This document shows positions 25,336 through 33,664 of a stretch of DNA of 64,000 bases, one piece after another. Every line of letters starts with the position of its first letter. The stretch's first letter is position 1. The DNA lies in the NCBI GenBank assembly GCA_016702505.1, contig JADJDU010000003.1, forward strand, positions 310,001-374,000. The letters are read 5' to 3'. Position numbers and translations under genes: made by a program. The notes beneath the pieces are model-generated. The model ran no database searches and was not told the origin of the DNA. It worked only from the letters and a program-made list of their open reading frames with translations. The stretch comes from Microthrixaceae bacterium. Its GTDB lineage: Bacteria; Actinomycetota; Acidimicrobiia; Acidimicrobiales; Iamiaceae.

Positions 25336-27331
25336 CGAGCGCAGCCTCCTCGGGAGCGCTGACCTCGACCTGCGCCGAACTGTCGTCGGTGCCGGTCGGG
25401 TGGTCATCGGGATGGCCGTGGTCACCCTCGGGGTCGGTGGACGGTTCGATGACCCAGCCGTAGATGGCACCGACCACGCAGATGGCGCCCAGGACACAGA
25501 ACCACAGGTTGAAGATGAGGCCCCAGGCGATGAACGGCATGCCGAAGGCCAAGACGATGGGCCAGTACGACGGTGACGGCAGGTGGACATCGGTGGCGTC
25601 GCCCTTCTGGGAGACGTCCTCGGTGGCGGCGATGCGAACCAGGTTGCCGTTCTCGTCTTCGCCGTACTTGCGGTGCCAGAAGTCGTCGAGCGAGTGGACG
25701 GTGGGGGTCACGTCGAAGTTGTGGGCCGGGGTCGGGCACGGGATCATCCACTCGATACCCCGGGCGTCCCACGGGTCACCGCTCAGGACAACCGCCTCGA
25801 CCTTGGACCGACGCCAGCTGCTCCAGATGATCCAGAAGAAGTAGAGGAACGAGGCACCGATCATGACCGCACCGATGGTGCTGACCAGGTTCCAGAAGTT
25901 GAAGCCGTAGCCGTCACGGTAGGTGTAGGTACGACGGGGCATGCCCTGGAGGCCGAGGATGTGCATCGGCCCGAAGGTGAGGTTGAAACCGATCAGCAGG
26001 ATCCAGAAGTTGACCTTGCCATGGAACTCACTCAACTTGTAGCCGAAGGCCTTGGGCCACCAGAAGTACCAAGCCCCCACGAACCCGAAGAGGGCACCAC
26101 CGAACAGCACGTAGTGGAAGTGGGCCACGATGTAGTACGTGTCGGTCTGCTGCGTGTCGGACGGGGCGACGGCGTGGGTGACGCCCGACAGGCCGCCGAT
26201 GGTGAACATGGTGACCAGGCCCACCGAGTAGAGCAACGGGGTGTCGAACTTCAGCTTGCCGCCCCACATGGTGGCCAACCAGTTCAGGATCTTCACACCG
26301 GTGGGCACGGCGATGAACATGGTGGCCGTGGCAAAGGCGGCCACCGAGATCGGGCCGAGACCGGAGGCGAACATGTGGTGAGCCCACACGCCCCAGCCCA
26401 TGAAGCCGATGGCGATGCCCGAGAACACCATGAACGGGTATCCGAAGATGGGCTTGCGGGCGAACACCGGGATCATCTCGGAGATCACGCCGAATGCCGG
26501 CAGGATCATGATGTAGACCTCGGGGTGCCCGAAGATCCAGAACAGGTGCTGCCACAGCAGCGGGTCGGCGCCCATGCTGACGTCGAAAAACCGGGCCCCG
26601 AACAGGCGGTCGAACAGGAGCAGGAACTGGGCTGAGGTCAGCACCGGGATGGCGAACAACAGCATGAACTGGGTGACCAGCGACATCCAAGTGAACACCG
26701 GCATGCGCATGAGCGTCATGCCCGGAGCCCGCATGTTCAGGACCGTGGTGATCAAGTTGACCGCACCAAGCAGCGAGGAGATGCCGGTGATGATCAGGCC
26801 CATGTTCCAGAAGTCGATGCCGTGGGTGGGCGAGAACATCACGCCGTTGTTCGGCGCGTAGTTGAACCAACCGCCGTCGGCGCCGCCACCGAGCAGCCAG
26901 GCCGAGTTCAGCACGATGCCGCCAGCCAGGAACACCCAGAACGACAGGGCGTTAAGGCGGGGGAAGGCCACATCACGGGCGCCGATCTGCAACGGCAGCA
27001 GGTAGTTCATGAACGAGGCGCCGATAGGCATGACCACCAGGAAGATCATGGTGGTTCCATGCATCGTGTACACCTGGTTGTACAGATCCGCGCTCAGAAC
27101 CTTGCCCTCCGGAGCGGCAAGTTGGAGGCGGATGAGTAGGGCTTCGAAGCCGCCGATCAAGAAGAAGAACAGCGCGGCGGCGCCGTACATGATGCCGATC
27201 CGCTTGTGATCGACCGAGGTGACCCAGCCTCGCCAGCCGGGGGTAGCCCCGGGGCGGGCGAAGACGCCCATTGGGCGGACCGGGGCTTCGGCCCCGGAAC
27301 CCAGGGCGAGGGTGCCGTCAGTGGTTGCCAT
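25328..27331 (-). CDS. ctaD: cytochrome c oxidase subunit I (caa3/aa3 type)
   Basis: The catalytic subunit, 667 residues, 12 core spans. All metal ligands are present: H91 (MHGTTMIF) and H406 for low-spin heme, H404 for the high-spin heme (AHFHYVL), and CuB ligands H269 (HPEVY, with cross-link Tyr273) and H318-H319. After the core there is an extra roughly 110-residue C-terminal part with two more spans (SYWPIVLAFGMPFIAWGL, ICVVGAIYGWVIEPS) and an acidic tail, resembling a fused small subunit. It sits between ctaC and ctaE, with the ctaE start inside its 3' end. Confidence 0.96.
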   Translation of the reverse strand: MATTDGTLALGSGAEAPVRPMGVFARPGATPGWRGWVTSVDHKRIGIMYGAAALFFFLIGGFEALLIRLQLAAPEGKVLSADLYNQVYTMHGTTMIFLVVMPIGASFMNYLLPLQIGARDVAFPRLNALSFWVFLAGGIVLNSAWLLGGGADGGWFNYAPNNGVMFSPTHGIDFWNMGLIITGISSLLGAVNLITTVLNMRAPGMTLMRMPVFTWMSLVTQFMLLFAIPVLTSAQFLLLFDRLFGARFFDVSMGADPLLWQHLFWIFGHPEVYIMILPAFGVISEMIPVFARKPIFGYPFMVFSGIAIGFMGWGVWAHHMFASGLGPISVAAFATATMFIAVPTGVKILNWLATMWGGKLKFDTPLLYSVGLVTMFTIGGLSGVTHAVAPSDTQQTDTYYIVAHFHYVLFGGALFGFVGAWYFWWPKAFGYKLSEFHGKVNFWILLIGFNLTFGPMHILGLQGMPRRTYTYRDGYGFNFWNLVSTIGAVMIGASFLYFFWIIWSSWRRSKVEAVVLSGDPWDARGIEWMIPCPTPAHNFDVTPTVHSLDDFWHRKYGEDENGNLVRIAATEDVSQKGDATDVHLPSPSYWPIVLAFGMPFIAWGLIFNLWFCVLGAICVVGAIYGWVIEPSTDPEGDHGHPDDHPTGTDDSSAQVEVSAPEEAALVD

Positions 27332-27344
27332 GACGTGCTCGCTC

Positions 27345-28562
27345 CTACTTCAGCGTGATGAGGTAAGCGACCAGTTGGTCGATCTGTTCTTCGGTGAGGT
27401 CGAAGTTGGGCATGCCCCGGCTCTCTGGGCTCATGGTCTCACCCGGGTACATGGCCTTCATCGACGGGGCGTCTCGCAGCCAAGCCTCGAGATCGGCCCG
27501 GTTGAGGCACTTGTTCAGCCCTTCCGGGGTGCTAGCCCAGTTGAGTCCGAGTGCGTTGCACTCGTCGGTGTCCTTGCGCAGATCGAACTTGGCGCCAGCG
27601 AACGTGGATCGACTCATGAAGTGGGTGAGGTCGGGCAGCGTGCCCGCGAGCTGGTTGACCTGATCGGGGAAGGCGAACTCAGTAGTCGACTCGGCCGGGC
27701 TGGTCTCACCTTCGACACCGGCGGGGTCCATCATCCCCCGGACCTTGTGGCAGCTCGTGCAGGTACTGGAGAAGATCTTCCAGCCTTCGATGGCCTGTTC
27801 GTCGGTGGGGTTCACCGGCTCGACCTGTTGCGCCTCGGTCCAGGCGGTGAAGTCCTCAGGGCTGACAGCCACCACCTTGATGCGCATCTCGGCGTGGGAC
27901 AGGCCGCAGAACTCGGTGCACTGCCCGATGAACTCACCAGTGCGCGGGGCGTTGATGGTCAGGGGGTGGGTACGACCAGGCACGGCATCGCGCTTGCCGT
28001 TCAGCCGCGGCGCCCACCAGGAGTGGATGACATCGTTGGACTTGATCCGCAGGGCAATGTCCCGACCGGTGGGGATCACCAGGTCGTTGGCAGTGATGAT
28101 CTCGTCGTACTTGCCGTCGTCATTCAGGTCGTAGCGGTACTCCCACCACCACTGCTGGCCGATCACCTCGACCCTGATCGGGTCCTTCGGCTCTTTGGCC
28201 AGATCGAAGATGGTGAGAACGGTGAACACCGCCACCACCAGCAGGATCACCGCCGGGAGGATGGTCCAGCCGATCTCCATCTTGAAGTGGCCGTGGACCT
28301 GCTCGGGGAAGGAGTTGAAGTCGTCGTCGTCCTTGGCCTTGAACTTCAGGCTGATCCACAGCGCTCCACCCAAGATCACCACGAAGACCACGCCGGCGAT
28401 AGCGAACACCGGCAACACCAGGTTGTGGATCTGCTTGGCCTGCGGGCCGACGGGCTTGAGGGTGTCCTGAGGCGCGTTGGACGCGCAGCCAGCCGCGAAC
28501 ACCACGATCCCCAGGATCAGGGGCGTGAGCTTGGCCAAGCGGGTACGGACCGGACCGGTCAT
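27345..28562 (-). CDS. ctaC: cytochrome c oxidase subunit II with fused cytochrome c domain (caa3)
   Basis: 405 residues. A lipoprotein signal ends at VVFAAGC (Cys26), followed by two spans and the CuA cupredoxin domain with His180, and Cys215, Glu217, Cys219, His223 and Met226 in CTEFCGLSHAEM. After it comes a class I cytochrome c domain with CTSCHK (C268, C271, H272) and a likely Met ligand in RGMPNF. The fused heme defines a caa3 oxidase. ATG 28562 has GGAGG seven bases upstream; an earlier ATG at 28583 lacks one. Confidence 0.95.
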   Translation of the reverse strand: MTGPVRTRLAKLTPLILGIVVFAAGCASNAPQDTLKPVGPQAKQIHNLVLPVFAIAGVVFVVILGGALWISLKFKAKDDDDFNSFPEQVHGHFKMEIGWTILPAVILLVVAVFTVLTIFDLAKEPKDPIRVEVIGQQWWWEYRYDLNDDGKYDEIITANDLVIPTGRDIALRIKSNDVIHSWWAPRLNGKRDAVPGRTHPLTINAPRTGEFIGQCTEFCGLSHAEMRIKVVAVSPEDFTAWTEAQQVEPVNPTDEQAIEGWKIFSSTCTSCHKVRGMMDPAGVEGETSPAESTTEFAFPDQVNQLAGTLPDLTHFMSRSTFAGAKFDLRKDTDECNALGLNWASTPEGLNKCLNRADLEAWLRDAPSMKAMYPGETMSPESRGMPNFDLTEEQIDQLVAYLITLK

Positions 28563-28584
28563 GGTTCCTCCTGGATCGGTCATG

Positions 28585-29430
28585 TCAGTTGGCCGCCTCA
28601 ACGGTGCCACCCACTGTGCGCAGCGGGGCCAGGCCTTCTTCGCTGTGGGTGGGCTGTTCGGTTTCGTGACCGCCTTCGTGCTCCCGTTCACCGGCGATGG
28701 CCGCAACCACCCCCGCACCCAGGATCACGATGCCACCTGCTAGGAGGATCCCGGCGATGGCCGACTGGGACAGGCGGGGTCGCATTGCGACCAGAGCGCC
28801 GATGCCGAGGATCACTGCGGGAACGAGCCCGAAGACCAGGTAGGAACCGGTCTTGGGCAGGGCCAGCAGAACCCGCGACACGGCCAGAACCAGAAGGCCG
28901 ACGATGATGAGGGCAGCTCCGGGAATCTCTACCGGGCGCATGAACCGATCTCGGATGGTCTGGTTGACCTCGGGGTCGCCCGTGGCCCGGTCAGCCCAAG
29001 CCCGGGCCGCCCATTCGACGGTGACGACCACCAGGCCAACCAGCCCGATCACGAACATGGCGGGCCCGACGGCGAGCCCCAGCACCAGAGCACCGGCGGA
29101 AAAGGCTCCCACCACCGGCCAGTAGTTGGCCCGGGCCGGAACCGGTACCTCGGGGACGGTCTCGAGGCCGAGGATCTGGGCGCTGGCCTCCGGATCGGTA
29201 TCTCTCAGGGTGGCCAGGAAGATGCCGAGGAACAGCGACGAGGCAGCCAGGCCCATGAGGATGGCGTAACCCACGTGGTCTCCCACATGACCCTTGTAGC
29301 CAAGGGTGAGCGGACCCATGATCGAGTCCATGCCGAAGCCGTGACCCGACGTTGCCCCGCCGTAGATCACGGCCGACACGAAGCCGAAGGCGGCCAGGGC
29401 CAGCAGAAACTTTGATGCGCTCTTGGTCAT
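28585..29430 (-). CDS. membrane protein of the oxidase operon, unknown function
   Basis: 281 residues with about seven spans and a His/Glu-rich hydrophilic C-terminus (GEREHEGGHETEQPTHSEE). The centre contains YWPVVGAFSAGALVLGL followed by a second span, a pattern like the C-terminal part of ctaD and actinobacterial CtaF. There are His residues in the loop GYKGHVGDHVGY. I do not recognise a named family. It lies between the subunit-III-like gene and ctaC with only 8 and 22 bases between, so it is almost surely made with the oxidase. An accessory or partner subunit is inferred. Confidence 0.7.
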   Translation of the reverse strand: MTKSASKFLLALAAFGFVSAVIYGGATSGHGFGMDSIMGPLTLGYKGHVGDHVGYAILMGLAASSLFLGIFLATLRDTDPEASAQILGLETVPEVPVPARANYWPVVGAFSAGALVLGLAVGPAMFVIGLVGLVVVTVEWAARAWADRATGDPEVNQTIRDRFMRPVEIPGAALIIVGLLVLAVSRVLLALPKTGSYLVFGLVPAVILGIGALVAMRPRLSQSAIAGILLAGGIVILGAGVVAAIAGEREHEGGHETEQPTHSEEGLAPLRTVGGTVEAAN

Positions 29431-29438
29431 GCGATGCC

Positions 29439-30032
29439 CTACTTGACGATGTAGATCATGTACCAGATCACCGCGTGAACGGCGATGGCGACGTACCAGA
29501 ACAGGGCAGAAGCCACTAGGCCTTCACGGTCGCGCCCCGCGTATTCGCCGCCGAGGGTGCGAAAGACCATGACGGCCAGGTAGACCATGCCCACGATCAC
29601 CATGCCGAGGTGGGCTCCGGTGATTGTGTAGACGAGCGCTCCCGCGGTGGTGGACACCGGGAGGGCCATCTGGGTGTACAAGAAGGTGGTGGCGTTGATC
29701 ACAGCCACCCCGAACATGATGGTGAGGCCGAGGGCGAGGTAGGCCATCTGGCGATCGTTCTTGCCCACGGCATCGACGGCCCACCAGACCGAAACCGCCG
29801 AGATCAACATGGTGGCGAAGGCCATGTTGCCGGGGGTGAGCGGGATCTTGGATCCCTCGGGCAGCCAGGGCAGCCCTTCGGCGACGGCCGCAGCCCGGGT
29901 GGACGCGTAATAGCCGATCATCCCGACGAAGGCCATGGCGGTGGCGGCCGAAGCCAGAGCGGTACCGACCAGCAGCACCCGGGGCCGGGCCGGCGGAGCG
30001 GCGGGGGGAAGAGCGAGGGCGGCAGAACTCAT
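29439..30032 (-). CDS. second heme-copper oxidase subunit III-like protein
   Basis: 197 residues, five to six spans, with the subunit III pattern in degenerate form: GNMAFATMLISAVSVWW near the start, TGAHLGMVIVG where ctaE has TGFHGVHVTLG, and FWYVAIAVHAVIWYMIYIVK at the C-terminus against YWHFVDVVWVIIFTVVYLIK. It overlaps the degenerate subunit I gene by four bases (ATGA), so the two are probably translated together. The function is most likely structural, as partner of that subunit I. Confidence 0.8.
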   Translation of the reverse strand: MSSAALALPPAAPPARPRVLLVGTALASAATAMAFVGMIGYYASTRAAAVAEGLPWLPEGSKIPLTPGNMAFATMLISAVSVWWAVDAVGKNDRQMAYLALGLTIMFGVAVINATTFLYTQMALPVSTTAGALVYTITGAHLGMVIVGMVYLAVMVFRTLGGEYAGRDREGLVASALFWYVAIAVHAVIWYMIYIVK

Positions 30033-31615
30033 CGGTTCTCCTCACGCAGATCGAAGAGCGGTTCGGGCGAGGTGACCACCGGGATAGGGGCATCGAAGTT
30101 GCCGATCGAGGGCGGCGAAGCGGTGAGCCACTCCAGGCTCTGACCCTCCCACGGATCCCTGGGGGTCTGGTCGGACCGACGGATGATCGGAAGGAGCGAC
30201 ACCACGGCCAGGATCAAGCCCAGCGCCACGACGACGGTGCCGACCAGCCCGACCAGGTTGAGCCCCTCGATGCCGCCGGTCCAGTCCGGCGCCACCTCGA
30301 TGCCTTCGCCGCTGATCCCCGACACCAGATCGGGGATGGCAGCCAGGGCGGCGCCCGCCAGGAGCACAACCGGTACCAGACGAGCCAGGCCGTCGTTGGC
30401 CGGTTGACGCCCGATCTTGGTGGCCCACCAGTGAACGCCCCCGAGTGCAGCGGTGATGGCGGCGACTAGGGCCAGGTGGGCGACGCCCATGTCGTAAATG
30501 GTGCCGGCTGTCTCCAACGCCGGGATCGACCCGACGGCACCGGCCAGGGTGGCCAGCAGGAACAGGAGGGTTGAACCCATGGCGTAAACGGCACCACCGG
30601 TCAGACGGATGGTTCCCCGGCGGAACAGGTCCCCGACCAGGCCGAAGATGGCCAGCGCCGGGAGGACGGCAGCGAGGCCGATGGCCACCACGACCGGGCT
30701 CTCGAGGGAGCCGGAGTAAGGGGTGGCCAAGATCGCACCGAAGGCGGTGATCCCAGCACCAGCGATGGCGCTTTGGGCCATGGGGCGAGCGAGGAGACGG
30801 GCCCTGGTGGTGGTTGCCATCACGTCAGCAGCGAAGCCGAGAACGGGGATTGCGACCACGTAGATCTGAGGGTTACGTAGGACCCAGGCGAACCGTCCAA
30901 ACAGGGCAGCGTTTCCGCCGAGGGTGCCCCCGGCGTGACGGTTGTCGACATAGGCCAACACCAGCGACCCGACTAGAACGGGAAGGGTAAGGATCCACAT
31001 GATGGCGGCGACGGCCACCGACCAGGCGTAGAGCGGCACCATGCCCAAGCGCAGGCCCGTGGTCCGCAGGGCGATGACGGTGGTGGCCAGGCTGACCGCG
31101 GCCAGCACGATCGCCACGACCACCAGGATCATGGCGGCGATAAACAGGTTCACACCAGTGCTGCTGCTACCGCCCGGCCCACCGTCCATGGCGTAGGCAG
31201 CCAGGGTAAGCACCGATCCCACCAGCCAAGCCCAGTAGGAGGCGGCGGCGGCCCGGGGGAAAGCGATGGAGGTGGCCCCCACCTGAAGGGGGACGACGAC
31301 CATGGCCACGCCGATGACCAGGGGGAAGGCGACCATGAAGACACCCGCTATGCGCCACAGCGTGAAGAGCTGAAGCACGGAGCCGTCGGAGAAGACCTCG
31401 AGGGTTTCGGGTTCGAGGCGCTCGAAGGCGAACAGGCCGCCAAGCACGGCCACGGCCATGCCGAGGAGCAGGGCGGTGACGATGTACATCCGGCCGACGA
31501 CCTTGTGGTCGCCGGACCCGAGTACGCCAGCTAGACCGCCGGGCAGGGGGCGGTCGGACGGGCCTGCCGCTGCTGCGGCGGCCACGGTCTCGGGAGGGGT
31601 CTCGGTTACAGCCAT
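30029..31615 (-). CDS. degenerate cytochrome c oxidase subunit I lacking metal ligands
   Basis: 528 residues, about 12 spans, clearly a paralogue of ctaD. GSGDHKVVGRMY matches SVDHKRIGIMY, VVPLQVGATSIAFPRAAAAS matches LLPLQIGARDVAFPRLNALS, and RDPWEGQSLEWL matches GDPWDARGIEWM. The ligands are gone: the low-spin heme His site is WR (87-88), HPEVY has become NPQIY (248-252), the His pair is TP (298-299), and AHFHY is AHLAL, leaving only His380. It cannot bind CuB or the low-spin heme in the usual way. It is the first gene of the operon that ends with the functional caa3 set, so a structural, regulatory or assembly role is inferred. The frame is intact and uses normal codons, so it is not a pseudogene by appearance. 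Confidence 0.88.
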   Translation of the reverse strand: MAVTETPPETVAAAAAAGPSDRPLPGGLAGVLGSGDHKVVGRMYIVTALLLGMAVAVLGGLFAFERLEPETLEVFSDGSVLQLFTLWRIAGVFMVAFPLVIGVAMVVVPLQVGATSIAFPRAAAASYWAWLVGSVLTLAAYAMDGGPGGSSSTGVNLFIAAMILVVVAIVLAAVSLATTVIALRTTGLRLGMVPLYAWSVAVAAIMWILTLPVLVGSLVLAYVDNRHAGGTLGGNAALFGRFAWVLRNPQIYVVAIPVLGFAADVMATTTRARLLARPMAQSAIAGAGITAFGAILATPYSGSLESPVVVAIGLAAVLPALAIFGLVGDLFRRGTIRLTGGAVYAMGSTLLFLLATLAGAVGSIPALETAGTIYDMGVAHLALVAAITAALGGVHWWATKIGRQPANDGLARLVPVVLLAGAALAAIPDLVSGISGEGIEVAPDWTGGIEGLNLVGLVGTVVVALGLILAVVSLLPIIRRSDQTPRDPWEGQSLEWLTASPPSIGNFDAPIPVVTSPEPLFDLREENR

Positions 31616-31771
31616 TGGTGTGGCAACCTCACCGCCGTCGGATCCGGCTGGGGACGCGACGACGCCTCTTGGGGAACGGTTCGGTACGGCTCGGGACCTT
31701 ACAAGGTGGCCCTCCGGACTTCGAAAAGCCGGGGTCCGGCGGGATCGAGCCGGTCTGCACTGTGGGATGTC

Positions 31772-32668
31772 TCATCGGGCGTTGGCCACGAACTGGTCGA
31801 GAGCCATGGCCCCGAACAGGAGGGTTATATAGGTGATCGAGTAGGTGAAAACCCTCATGGCGAGCTTGGTGGTGGGCTCGAGCCAGAGCTTGACGGCCAT
31901 GCCCGTGAACACACCACCCAGTACCAGGGCCGCCACCAGGTACACCATGCCCATCTCCCCGACGGGGGCGAACAGGATCGATAGACCCCACAAGATGACC
32001 GTGTAGACGAGGATCCGCTGGGCTGTGGTCTTGAGCGATGCCACCGACGGGAGCATCGGTACATCGACCGAGGCGTAGTCGTCCTTGTACTTGATGGCCA
32101 GGGCCCAGAAGTGGGGCGGGGTCCAATAGAACATGAGGGCGAAGAGCACGATTGGGGCCCAACTCAACTCGTTGGTCACCGACGACCAACCGATCAGGAC
32201 CGGAGCGGCTCCAGCTGCACCGCCGATGACGATGTTGTGGGTGGACGTCCGCTTCAACCACAACGTGTAGATGAACACGTAGAACAGGCATGCCGACACG
32301 GCCAGCACCGCGCTCAGCAGGTTGACCCAGTACCACAGCCAGGCGAACGCCAAGATCTCGATCGCCACCGCGAATACCAGGGCGGCCCTCGGCGTCACCA
32401 CCCCGGTCACCAGGGGGCGGCCCTTGGTGCGCTCCATGACCTTGTCGATGTCCCGGTCGACGTACATGTTGATGGCGTTGGCGCCACCGGCGGCCAGCGT
32501 TCCGCCCAAGACAGTGTTGAACATGAGCCAGAAGTCGGGCATGCCCCGTGCCGCCACTATCTGGGTGGGCACGGTGGTGATCAGCAGAAGTTCGATGATG
32601 CGCGGCTTGGTAAGCGCCACATAGCCGACCAGACGCTGGCGCAGCGTGAACGGGGCCTCCTGAAGCAC
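31772..32668 (-). CDS. ctaB: protoheme IX farnesyltransferase (heme O synthase)
   Basis: Attaches farnesyl to heme b to give heme O, the precursor of heme A for the oxidase downstream. 298 residues, UbiA-type prenyltransferase fold with nine spans. The first Asp-rich motif is NMYVDRDIDKVMERTKGRPL and KYKDDYASVDVPMLPSV is the second. GTG 32668 has TAGGGT seven bases upstream. It is 156 bases upstream of the degenerate subunit I gene in the same direction. Confidence 0.95.
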   Translation of the reverse strand: MLQEAPFTLRQRLVGYVALTKPRIIELLLITTVPTQIVAARGMPDFWLMFNTVLGGTLAAGGANAINMYVDRDIDKVMERTKGRPLVTGVVTPRAALVFAVAIEILAFAWLWYWVNLLSAVLAVSACLFYVFIYTLWLKRTSTHNIVIGGAAGAAPVLIGWSSVTNELSWAPIVLFALMFYWTPPHFWALAIKYKDDYASVDVPMLPSVASLKTTAQRILVYTVILWGLSILFAPVGEMGMVYLVAALVLGGVFTGMAVKLWLEPTTKLAMRVFTYSITYITLLFGAMALDQFVANAR

Positions 32669-32675
32669 GACCGCA

Positions 32676-32681
32676 ACCCTA
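32676..32681 (-). promoter_or_regulatory. leaderless promoter -10 of ctaB
   Basis: TAGGGT on the minus strand, seven bases before GTG 32668. Confidence 0.55.
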
Positions 32682-32765
32682 GGGGCGGTCCTCGCGGATC
32701 AGCCAAAGAGAGCTTCGGACCGCTGCACTAGAAGCGACCGGGTCCGCTCCGGCACACTTCTGGGT

Positions 32766-33065
32766 GTGAGCACACCGGTGATCACCCCCAGCGAGGTCGC
32801 CTCTCAGGCCACCGACGACGCGCTCGACACCGACGTCCCCTGGATCGTCCTGGTCTGGAACGACCCGATCAACACCATGGACTACGTGGCGCTGGTGTTC
32901 CAGAAGTTGTTCGGGTTCTCCAAGTCCAAGGCCAACCGCCTCATGTTGCAGGTCCACAACGAAGGGCGGGCCGTCGTCTCCTCGGGTTCGAGGGAGAAGG
33001 CCGAGGTGGACGTGTTCCGGCTTCACGAACACGGCCTGTGGGCAACGATGCAGCACGACCGGTGA
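32766..33065 (+). CDS. clpS: ATP-dependent Clp protease adaptor ClpS
   Basis: A 99-residue N-end-rule adaptor delivering substrates to ClpC/ClpA. The N-degron pocket region is clear: PWIVLVWNDPINTMDYVALV, then HNEGRAVVSSGSREKAEVDV. The N-terminal extension is disordered, as usual. GTG 32766 is preceded by CACACT at seven bases, a weaker form of the leaderless -10. It is paired with DUF2017, the standard actinobacterial neighbour. Confidence 0.95.
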   Translation: MSTPVITPSEVASQATDDALDTDVPWIVLVWNDPINTMDYVALVFQKLFGFSKSKANRLMLQVHNEGRAVVSSGSREKAEVDVFRLHEHGLWATMQHDR

Positions 33066-33138
33066 GTGAACCGATGGCAAGATCGCACCGGATTGGGTTG
33101 GCCGATGAGCCGGAGCCACGGGTGGGCCGAGAATCAGG

Positions 33139-33627
33139 GTGGTCCATGTGATCCGGCGCTCCAACCCCGTGGTCCGCAAGCGCTCCGGTGGTCGCTACGA
33201 GGTGGTGCTGGACCCGGTCAACCGACAGGCCATGGATTCGTTGCTGGGCGAGTTGGAATACCTACTCGACGGCGCACCCGATGATCCCAGCCTCATCCGA
33301 CTTCACCCGCCTGCCTACTCAGACGATCCCGACCGCGACCTCGCCTACCAGATCCTGGCTGGTGATGAACTGCGCACCCGTCGCCGGGCCACGATCACCT
33401 CGGTCCGGGCCTCACTGAACCGCAGCGAGCTGTCCGAGGACGACTTGTGGGGCTGGCTCCAGGCCCTCAACGCGCTGCGGTTGGTGGTCGGCACCAGGCT
33501 GGGCATCCAAGACGACCACCATGATCGGCCGCCACTCAGCGGCGATGACCCACTCGTCGCATTGTGGGACGTCTACGACTTCACCGGTCAGGTGCAGTAC
33601 TTCGTGGTCCTCGCCCTGAGCCCCTAG
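33139..33627 (+). CDS. DUF2017 family protein
   Basis: 162 residues, mostly helical, with the family pattern VVRKRSGGRYEVVLDPVNR near the start and LWGWLQALNALRLVVGTRLG near the end. DUF2017 genes commonly follow clpS in actinobacteria and their role is unknown. A link to Clp-dependent proteolysis is inferred from that pairing. GTG 33139 or GTG 33148 may be the start. An A-type repeat edge follows the stop codon. Confidence 0.85.
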   Translation: MVHVIRRSNPVVRKRSGGRYEVVLDPVNRQAMDSLLGELEYLLDGAPDDPSLIRLHPPAYSDDPDRDLAYQILAGDELRTRRRATITSVRASLNRSELSEDDLWGWLQALNALRLVVGTRLGIQDDHHDRPPLSGDDPLVALWDVYDFTGQVQYFVVLALSP

Positions 33628-33629
33628 GA

Positions 33630-33664
33630 CCCGAGCGGATAGGCACGGCACAGGGTTGATCAGG
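33630..33664 (+). repeat. fragment of repeat module A
   Basis: GACCCGAGCGGATAGGCACG then CACAGGGTTGATCAGGA: the left edge and the TTGATCAG core of module A with the middle missing. It lies at the convergent junction of DUF2017 and the HELVH protein and overlaps the latter's stop codon. Confidence 0.7.

Noticed and set aside
30029..31615. Pseudogene call for the degenerate subunit I
   Set aside because: No stop, frameshift or truncation; length and topology match a full subunit I and the start/stop overlaps with its neighbours are intact. Loss of ligands alone does not make it a pseudogene.
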